Source of the DNA: Azohydromonas lata NBRC 102462
GTDB taxonomy: Bacteria; Pseudomonadota; Gammaproteobacteria; Burkholderiales; Burkholderiaceae_C
Length of the DNA: 64,000 bases
Direction: 5' to 3'
NCBI RefSeq assembly: GCF_001571085.1
Contig: NZ_BCTC01000001.1
Span: forward strand, 1 to 64,000
Shown piece after piece: positions 54,963-64,000 of the stretch. The number at the start of each line of letters is the position of its first letter. The stretch's first letter is position 1. Position numbers and translations under genes: made by a program. The notes under the pieces were generated by a model that was not told the origin of the DNA, ran no database searches, and saw only the letters and a program-made list of their open reading frames with translations.

Positions 54963-55754
54963 ATGACCTCTTCCCAGCCCCTGGAACCCTTGTCCGCCGC
55001 CGGTCTGGACGCCATCGCCAAGCTCACGCGTGACGCCGGCGCGCTGATCATGGACATCTACGCCACCGACTTCGCCGTGCGCGGCAAGAACGACGCGTCC
55101 CCCGTCACCGAGGCCGACGAGAAGGCCGAGGCGCTGCTGCTCAAGGGCCTGGCCAAGCTCTTCCCCGGCATTCCCGTGGTGGCCGAAGAGGCCGTGGCCG
55201 CCGGCGGCGTGCCGGAGGCGGTGGAGGACCAGTTCTGGCTGGTCGATCCGCTGGACGGCACCAAGGAGTTCATCAGCCGCAACGGCGAGTTCACCGTCAA
55301 CGTGGCGCTGGTGCGCCAGGGGCAGCCGGTGATGGGCGTGGTCTACACCCCGGCGCTGGACAAGCTCTACGCCGGCGCCCAGGGCCTGGGTGCCTACATG
55401 GAGCACGCCGGCCAGCGCCAAGCCATCCAGGTGCGCGCGGTGCCGGACGAGGGGCTGACGGTGGTGGGCAGCCGCTCGCACGGCGACGCGGACGCGATGA
55501 ACGCCTTCCTCAACGGCCGCAAGGTGGCCGAGTTCCGCAGCGCGGGCTCGTCGCTGAAGCTGTGCCTGGTGGCCGCTGGCGAAGCGGACCTCTACCCGCG
55601 CTTGGGCCGCACCATGGAATGGGACATCGCCGCCGGCCACGCCGTGCTGGCCGCCGCCGGCGGCAGCGTCAGCCGCGTGGACAACGGCGCGCCGCTCACC
55701 TACGGCAAGCCGGGCTTCGACAACCCGCATTTCGTGGCGGCGGGCCAGGCCTGA
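54963..55754 (+). CDS. cysQ: 3'(2'),5'-bisphosphate nucleotidase CysQ
   Basis: A 263-residue Mg-dependent phosphatase hydrolysing PAP from sulfate assimilation. The metal/substrate motifs are DASPVTEADEKAE, VVAEEAVAA, WLVDPLDGTKEF and the C-terminal RTMEWDIAAGHAVLAAAGG. GGAGCGA precedes the ATG. It ends close to two tandem hairpins shared with the convergent topB gene. Confidence 0.95.
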   Translation: MTSSQPLEPLSAAGLDAIAKLTRDAGALIMDIYATDFAVRGKNDASPVTEADEKAEALLLKGLAKLFPGIPVVAEEAVAAGGVPEAVEDQFWLVDPLDGTKEFISRNGEFTVNVALVRQGQPVMGVVYTPALDKLYAGAQGLGAYMEHAGQRQAIQVRAVPDEGLTVVGSRSHGDADAMNAFLNGRKVAEFRSAGSSLKLCLVAAGEADLYPRLGRTMEWDIAAGHAVLAAAGGSVSRVDNGAPLTYGKPGFDNPHFVAAGQA

Positions 55755-55764
55755 GCAAGTATTG

Positions 55765-55824
55765 ATGGGCGCCTGAGACGCGCCCATGAAAAAGCGGCCG
55801 GCGGGCTCACCACCCGCCGGCCGC
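55765..55824. terminator. Tandem hairpins between cysQ and topB
   Basis: ATGGGCGC/GCGCCCAT (55765-55772 and 55780-55787) is followed by a 12-bp perfect stem, GCGGCCGGCGGG/CCCGCCGGCCGC (55794-55805 and 55813-55824). On the minus strand the second stem is followed by TTTTT, so it terminates topB. On the plus strand it may slow transcription from cysQ. Confidence 0.8.
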
Positions 55825-55850
55825 TGCCGTTTTCAGCGCTGTATGCCGGC

Positions 55851-58460
<2,610 letters not shown>

Positions 58461-58553
58461 GGTGTCTTGTTCAAACGGCCGCAGGCCGACTTGGGCGGCC
58501 TGCGTGCCTACAATCCGTGTCTCTCGCGCGCACGCACGTGCATGCGTGCGCCC

Positions 58554-59063
58554 ATGAAATCAATGTACCGAATGAAGCCCTCCGTGCAAGCCGAGCCCCA
58601 ATCTGCCCGTGGCCGCCGCATCCAGGTGCGCCGCTCCGGCGTGCACGGCAAGGGCGTTTTCGCCCTGCAAGCCATTGCCGAGGGCGACACCATTCTTGAA
58701 TACAAGGGCGAGGTCATCACCTGGGAAGAGGCGCTGCGCCGCCACCCGCATGACCCCAGCAACCCTGACCACACTTTCTACTTCCACGTCGATGACGAGC
58801 GCGTGATAGACGGCGGGCACGGCGGCAACGCCTCGCGCTGGATCAACCACGCCTGCGTTCCCAACTGCGAGGCCGAGGAGGACGAGGGCCGCGTCTTCAT
58901 CAAGGCGCTGCGCCCGCTGCAGGCCGGCGAGGAGCTGTTCTTCGACTACGGCCTGATCATCGACGAGCGCTACACCGCCGCGCTCAAGAAGCGCTTCGCC
59001 TGCCACTGCGGCCACGACGAATGCCGCGGCACCATGCTCGCGCCCAAGAAGAAGAAACGCTGA
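58554..59063 (+). CDS. SET-domain protein lysine methyltransferase-like
   Basis: A 169-residue single-domain SET protein. It shows RIQVRRSGVHGKGVFALQAI, ILEYKGEVI, the pseudoknot motif WINHACVPNCEAEE and ELFFDYGL, then a post-SET cysteine cluster CHCGHDECRG. These are the SAM- and lysine-binding features of histone-type methyltransferases found in some bacteria. Several in-frame ATGs exist (58542, 58554, 58563, 58572) and the true start is uncertain. The substrate protein is unknown. Confidence 0.85.
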   Translation: MKSMYRMKPSVQAEPQSARGRRIQVRRSGVHGKGVFALQAIAEGDTILEYKGEVITWEEALRRHPHDPSNPDHTFYFHVDDERVIDGGHGGNASRWINHACVPNCEAEEDEGRVFIKALRPLQAGEELFFDYGLIIDERYTAALKKRFACHCGHDECRGTMLAPKKKKR

Positions 59064-59107
59064 AACGCCCGGTCCACGAAGCGGACCTGCCACCCGTTAA
59101 GCCTGTC

Positions 59108-60043
59108 ATGAACGAATCCCGCCTGCACTGGCAAGCCGAAACCCTGTGGCGGCAGTTGCAGCCGCTGCTGCCGGGGCTTTGCGTCGAAGTCGTGGCGCAT
59201 GCCGACTCCACCAACACCCGGCTGCTGGAACGCGCGCGGCTGTCCGGCGGCGGCCGCCACGAGCGTGCGCTCTACCGCTCGCCTGAAGCGCTGCCCTCGC
59301 GCGGCGAGCCGCCCACGCCGCTGGGCCGCCGCGCCGACGACACGCAACCCTGCCTGCTCGTGGCCGAGCACCAGACGCGCGGCCGCGGCCGCCTTGGGCG
59401 CAACTGGCAGTCCACGCCCGGCGCCTCGCTCACCTTCTCGCTGTCGCTGCCCTACGAGCCCGCGGACTGGTCCGGCCTGTCGCTGAGCGTGGGCGTGGCA
59501 CTGGCCGACGCCCTGGACCCGCTGGCCCCCGGCCAGGCGCCGCGCATCGCGCTGAAGTGGCCCAACGACCTGTGGCTCCTGGACCCCGCCGTCGTCGGCC
59601 GCAAGCTCGGCGGTGTGCTGATCGAAACCGTGGCCGTGGGCCGCCAGCGCATGGCCGTCATCGGCGTGGGCCTGAACCTGCTCCCGCAGCCCGTGCGCGA
59701 CGTGGCCAACGGCTTCGCCAGCCTGAACGAGTTGGAAGTGGACATCACCCCGCCTGACGTGCTGCACCGCGTGGCGCTGGCGCTGGTGGAAGCCCTGCGC
59801 CAGCACGAGCGCGAAGGCTTCAAGCCGTTTGCCGAGCGCTACGCGCGGCGCGACCTGCTGCTGGACCGCCCCGTGACCACCACCGCCCCCGCGCTGGAAG
59901 GCACGGCCCGCGGCGTGGCCGAGGACGGCGCGCTGCTGGTGGAAACGGCCCAAGGGCTGCAGCGTCTGTCCAGCGGCGAGGTGAGCGTGCGCCTGTCCGG
60001 CCAGGCCGATCCGGCCGCAGCCGCGGCGGACGACCAGTGCTGA
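59108..60043 (+). CDS. birA: Biotin--[acetyl-CoA-carboxylase] ligase
   Basis: A 311-residue biotin protein ligase without the N-terminal repressor HTH. The biotin/ATP loop is QTRGRGRLGRNWQSTPG, and KWPNDLWLL plus GRKLGGVLIET are catalytic-core marks. An insertion of about 30 residues (ALYRSPEALPSRGEPP region) precedes it. The stop overlaps the next gene by 7 nt (GTGCTGA). Confidence 0.95.
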   Translation: MNESRLHWQAETLWRQLQPLLPGLCVEVVAHADSTNTRLLERARLSGGGRHERALYRSPEALPSRGEPPTPLGRRADDTQPCLLVAEHQTRGRGRLGRNWQSTPGASLTFSLSLPYEPADWSGLSLSVGVALADALDPLAPGQAPRIALKWPNDLWLLDPAVVGRKLGGVLIETVAVGRQRMAVIGVGLNLLPQPVRDVANGFASLNELEVDITPPDVLHRVALALVEALRQHEREGFKPFAERYARRDLLLDRPVTTTAPALEGTARGVAEDGALLVETAQGLQRLSSGEVSVRLSGQADPAAAAADDQC

Positions 60044-60906
60044 CGCGCCGCCTCACGGCGGCGCTGCTGCTGCTCAACCTCATTTTGCTGGCCTGGCTGC
60101 TGTTGGGCGACTTCACGGGCCAGACCGAACGCGAGCCCGCACGCCTCGAACAGCAGATCAAACCCGACAGCGTGGAAGTGCTGCCGGACGCGGCCGCCCC
60201 GGACGCGAACGAGTCCAGCCTGCCCAACGCGTCGCGCGGTACCTCGGCCGCCCCGGCCTCCGCCGTGACGGCGCAGGGCGGCAAGGCGGCGGTGTCCCAG
60301 GGCTCGTCCTCCAACGAGACGCTGACCGTCTCCACCGCGGCGGCCGCGGCCGCCGCTGTCGCCGTGGCCGCGGGCGTGGGCGCCTCCACCGCCGCCGGCG
60401 GCAAGGGTGCGGTGTCCGGCGCGGTGACGGCGCTCAACGCCGTGTGCCTGGAAGCCGGCCCCTTCGACGCCCAAACCCTGCCCGCGGCCGAAGCCGCGCT
60501 GGCCGCGCTGCCCAAGGGCACCTGGCGCCGGCAGACGCTCATGCCCGCGCCGGCCTACCTGGTCTACCTGGGCAAGATGTCGGACCAGCGCGCCGCGCAG
60601 CGCCGCCTGGACGAGCTGCGCAAGCAGGGCGTGCGCGCCGAGCTCGCGCGCGACCTGCCGGCGCTGGAGCCGGGCCTGGTGTTCAGCCGCCACGCCCAGG
60701 CCTCGCAGGCCGAAGCGGCGCTGGCGGCCCTGCAGGACGCGCGCGGCCCGCGCCAGGCGCGCGTGGTGTCCACCAGCGAAGCCGCGGCCACGCTGCTGCG
60801 CGTGGAGCGGCCGACCGACGAGGTGCGCTCCATGATCGCCGGCATGGAGCCCACGCCGGCCCTGCGCGGCGGCTTCCGCGGCTGCCGCAAGCCGGCCAAG
60901 AGCTGA
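60037..60906 (+). CDS. Membrane-anchored SPOR-like domain protein
   Basis: A 289-residue protein. One N-terminal membrane helix (LLLLNLILLAWLLLG) is followed by a long Ala/Ser-rich periplasmic linker (about residues 45-130) and a C-terminal domain with repeats AYLVYLGKMSDQRAAQRRLDEL and LVFSRHAQASQAEAALAALQ, a pattern of SPOR peptidoglycan-binding domains. The GTG start overlaps the birA stop by 7 nt. It probably acts at the cell envelope or septum; a direct SPOR assignment is inferred from repeat shape. Confidence 0.8.
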   Translation: MLTRRLTAALLLLNLILLAWLLLGDFTGQTEREPARLEQQIKPDSVEVLPDAAAPDANESSLPNASRGTSAAPASAVTAQGGKAAVSQGSSSNETLTVSTAAAAAAAVAVAAGVGASTAAGGKGAVSGAVTALNAVCLEAGPFDAQTLPAAEAALAALPKGTWRRQTLMPAPAYLVYLGKMSDQRAAQRRLDELRKQGVRAELARDLPALEPGLVFSRHAQASQAEAALAALQDARGPRQARVVSTSEAAATLLRVERPTDEVRSMIAGMEPTPALRGGFRGCRKPAKS

Positions 60907-60972
60907 CCCTTGACGGGCAGGTGATGGCGCGGCGCGCGGCCCTTCCGGGCAGCGCGCCGGCTCAGGCCCGCC

Positions 60973-62856
60973 TTACTGCGCCGCGCGGCGTCGGCGCCTA
61001 CACAGCAGCGCCCCCGAGGCCGCCAGCAGGCCCAGCAGCCAGCCCGGCTGCATGGCGCCGGCGCACACGTTGTCGCGCCCGCACGGGCCGGCCGGGGTAG
61101 TGGGCACCACGGGGTTGGCGCTGCGGTCCTGGGTATTGGCGGTGTGCGCGTTGGTCAGGTCCGTGCTGTCGATGTTGGCCGCCGCCACCGGCGAAAGCGT
61201 GGTGGAAGGCGCTGCGGCGTAGGCCAGGGCGCGGGGCACGTCCAGGATGCCCTTGCCGCAGGTGGCTTCCGTGCAGATGCAGCGCCCGGGGTTGGCGTCG
61301 GAGCACTGGGCCATCACCGTGGAAGTCACGTGCGGCCGTGCGCTGGCCTGCAGCCCGGCCACGATCTGATCCGCCGTGAGCGCCCCATTGCGCCCAAGCA
61401 TCAGGCTGATGGCCGCGGACACCAGCGGCGCGGAGAAGCTGGTGCCGAACACAGAGGCGTAAGTCGCACTGCCCGCCGTCGTGCTGCCGCCGTTGCTGGT
61501 CGTCAGCAGCCCGCTGTCGCCCAAGGCACTGCCCCAGTTGCCGGAATCGGTGGGATCGCCGCCCACCGTGGAAATCACCAGCGAGGAGCCGAAATTGGAA
61601 TAGGTGGCCTTGAAGCCGTCGCGGTTGAGCGCGCCCACACCGATGACGTTGCTGCAGTTGGCCGGGCGCGTGGGCGCGGTGTGCTCGTTGCCAGCGGCGG
61701 CCACCACCACGGCACCGACGGCACGCGCCGCGTCTATGGCCTGCTGGTAGAGCCGCCCCTCGTCGGTGCTGGTGCAGTCGGCGGTGCCGCCGAAGCTGAT
61801 GTTGATGATGCGTGCCCGCGGCAGGCTCTGCGCCGCGAAGCCCGTGAGCTCCAAACCCGCCGACCAGCGGATGCCATCCACGATGTCGGCCACCTCCGCC
61901 CCGCACTTGCCCGCCACGCGCACGGGCAGCACCACGGCGTTCCAGTTGGCGCCGGCCACGCCGGCGTTGTTGTTGGTCAGGGCGGCGATCAGCCCGGCGA
62001 TCTTGGTGCCGTGCCAACTGCTGGTGGCACCGCAATCGGAAGCGAAGAAATTGGGATTGGCGGTGCGGTCGTCGCTGCTGACGAAGTCCCCCGGGTCGGT
62101 CGGGTCCGTGTCGCGGCCACCGCCGTCACCCGCTGAGGCCACGGTGCTCACGAAGTCGTAGCCGGTGCCTATGTGGCCCGCGAGGTCGGCGTGTGGCGTG
62201 ATGCCGGTGTCCAGCACGGCCACAGGCACCGCTGCCGCGGTGGAGCCGTTGAAAGTGCCCCACGCCGTCAGGAAGTCCGGCACGCCGCGGCGCCGGTCGG
62301 CCTTGGCGCTGCCGCTGGCGCCATTCACTCCAAACAGCCACCACTGGCCTTCCGTGTTGAACGAATTGGAGGCGTTGGCGAAGTAATAAGGGTCGCTGAC
62401 CGAGGTGCTTTGCTGCGGGCGCTCCAGCGTGTTGGGCTCGGCCCAAAGCACGTCGCCGCGGGCGGCCAGCCGCTTGGCCAGGCGGCGGGCCTCGTCCAGG
62501 GTCATCATGCGTTCGAAGCGCAGCACCTGCGAGGCACTGCCCGTGTCCGCAATGCGCGGCGCCGAAGGCACGTCTATGGTCGCGCGGTCCAGCGACGCGG
62601 CCTGCAGCACGTGCTGCAGCCGCTCGCGGTGCGCCTGCCCTCGGGCGCTGTGGCCGTCAGCGGCCTGGGCCTGCTCACGCGCCACCTGCGCGTGCGTAGG
62701 CGCGTCACGCAATTGCACGATCAGCCCGTTGGCCAACTGCGGCCTAAACACCGGCGCAAGGGCCGCAGCCGGCAATTCCGCCCACGCCGTGCCGCCGAAG
62801 CCCAGCAACGCCAGCGCCGTCGCGGTCATCGCCGCGTTGTTCATCACTTTCCTCAT
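60973..62856 (-). CDS. Subtilisin-like (S8) serine protease with C-terminal anchor
   Basis: A 627-residue exported protease. A signal peptide (about residues 1-26) and a pro-region (about 30-150) precede the S8 domain with the catalytic triad Asp216 (VAVLDTGIT), His282 (SSWHGTKIAG) and Ser473 (GTSFSAP), plus the oxyanion Asn390 (AAAGNEH). After the protease comes a linker ending in GAMQPGWLLGLLAASGALLC and an RRRRR cluster: a Gly-rich motif, a hydrophobic helix and basic residues. That resembles bacterial C-terminal sorting tails. Convergent neighbour: the SPOR-like gene. Confidence 0.93.
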   Translation of the reverse strand: MRKVMNNAAMTATALALLGFGGTAWAELPAAALAPVFRPQLANGLIVQLRDAPTHAQVAREQAQAADGHSARGQAHRERLQHVLQAASLDRATIDVPSAPRIADTGSASQVLRFERMMTLDEARRLAKRLAARGDVLWAEPNTLERPQQSTSVSDPYYFANASNSFNTEGQWWLFGVNGASGSAKADRRRGVPDFLTAWGTFNGSTAAAVPVAVLDTGITPHADLAGHIGTGYDFVSTVASAGDGGGRDTDPTDPGDFVSSDDRTANPNFFASDCGATSSWHGTKIAGLIAALTNNNAGVAGANWNAVVLPVRVAGKCGAEVADIVDGIRWSAGLELTGFAAQSLPRARIINISFGGTADCTSTDEGRLYQQAIDAARAVGAVVVAAAGNEHTAPTRPANCSNVIGVGALNRDGFKATYSNFGSSLVISTVGGDPTDSGNWGSALGDSGLLTTSNGGSTTAGSATYASVFGTSFSAPLVSAAISLMLGRNGALTADQIVAGLQASARPHVTSTVMAQCSDANPGRCICTEATCGKGILDVPRALAYAAAPSTTLSPVAAANIDSTDLTNAHTANTQDRSANPVVPTTPAGPCGRDNVCAGAMQPGWLLGLLAASGALLCRRRRRAAQ

Positions 62857-62968
62857 GGTGGTCCTGAAGTCAGTCGCAGCGGGTCACTATAGGGCCGCCA
62901 ACAGCGGCTTCGCGACAGCGCGCACCAGCGCAACAGCACTGATGGCCTGACGCCTTGGGGCCGCGCCC

Positions 62969-63000
62969 AAAAAAGAAAAAGCCGCCCCGGGGGGCGGCTT
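62969..63000 (-). terminator. gap terminator
   Basis: AAGCCGCC (62979-62986) and GGCGGCTT (62993-63000) form an 8-bp stem with a C/G-rich loop. On the minus strand a T-rich run, interrupted by one C, follows (complement of 62969-62980). It lies 38 nt after the GAPDH stop. Confidence 0.88.
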
Positions 63001-63038
63001 CGTCACGTCGCGAAGACGCGGGCAGCGGGTGGGCAGCC

Positions 63039-64000
<962 letters not shown>

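Overview
The window is high-GC chromosomal DNA from a betaproteobacterium, most likely a member of the Comamonadaceae/Burkholderiales. The evidence is a permease-less PTS operon (EIIA-Man, HPr, EI), the rsmB-DUF4390-ntrY-ntrX-tRNA-Phe order, divergent hemJ and hemB, an Mg-type HemB, DUF1840, an IclR-type regulator next to pobA, and a liv-type ABC operon under an IclR regulator. I see no phage genes, transposases, IS ends or CRISPR arrays. Almost every gene is an ordinary core or accessory chromosomal gene, densely packed and often joined by 1-4 nt ATGA, GTGA or TGATG overlaps. Non-ATG starts are common: GTG in hemB, ruvA, livH, the lemA-like gene and others; TTG in phoH, the DUF4390 gene and the first iclR gene; and a probable CTG in a histidine phosphatase gene.

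Layout. 1-240: a strong promoter reads leftwards off the window. 0.2-3.4 kb: PTS operon and a small lipoprotein. 3.5-4.1 kb: TlpA-like thioredoxin. 4.1-11.9 kb: lipA-lipB and DUF493-DAAT-dac on the minus strand, split by a DUF4331 gene and a Sel1 gene on the plus strand, followed by an alpha/beta hydrolase and a ferredoxin. 12-16.1 kb: VanZ, hemJ, a putative small RNA, hemB, corA. 16.1-20.3 kb: ybeY-phoH, then a divergent two-component pair. 20.4-22.7 kb: ruvA and ruvB, separated by a copper chaperone gene. 23.2-28.8 kb: iclR-livG-livF-livK-livH-livM. 29.1-32.8 kb: lone pilin, phosphatase, PEBP protein, DUF1840, CFA synthase. 32.9-36.4 kb: two-gene c-di-GMP operon. 36.6-38.3 kb: Lrp regulator and saccharopine dehydrogenase-like protein. 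38.6-41.1 kb: IclR regulator, pobA, small ABM protein. 41.1-42.1 kb: AEC transporter. 42.3-47.5 kb: tRNA-Phe, ntrX, ntrY, DUF4390, rsmB. 47.7-48.9 kb: folE and a BLUF photoreceptor. 49-53.7 kb: proA-queC-lemA-cytochrome c-flavocytochrome-unknown protein. 53.8-55.8 kb: AEC transporter and cysQ. 55.8-60.9 kb: topB, SET protein, birA, SPOR-like protein. 61-64 kb: subtilase and a GAPDH gene cut by the right edge.

Points worth a second look. (i) A near-perfect LexA-type operator (CTGT-N8-ACAG) covers the ruvB start codon, downstream of a -10 box that would give a leaderless mRNA. (ii) A FliA (sigma-28)-type promoter precedes an HD-GYP plus GGDEF/EAL operon whose signature motifs are altered (GFP and GGDQF). 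(iii) A putative minus-strand small RNA with an anti-Shine-Dalgarno loop and a strong terminator lies between hemJ and hemB. (iv) A LemA-like protein is translationally coupled to a flavocytochrome c/cytochrome c pair. (v) LivF has Arg in place of the Walker A lysine. I did not find an obviously new multi-gene system; the LemA-flavocytochrome cluster and the FliA-linked c-di-GMP operon are the closest candidates.
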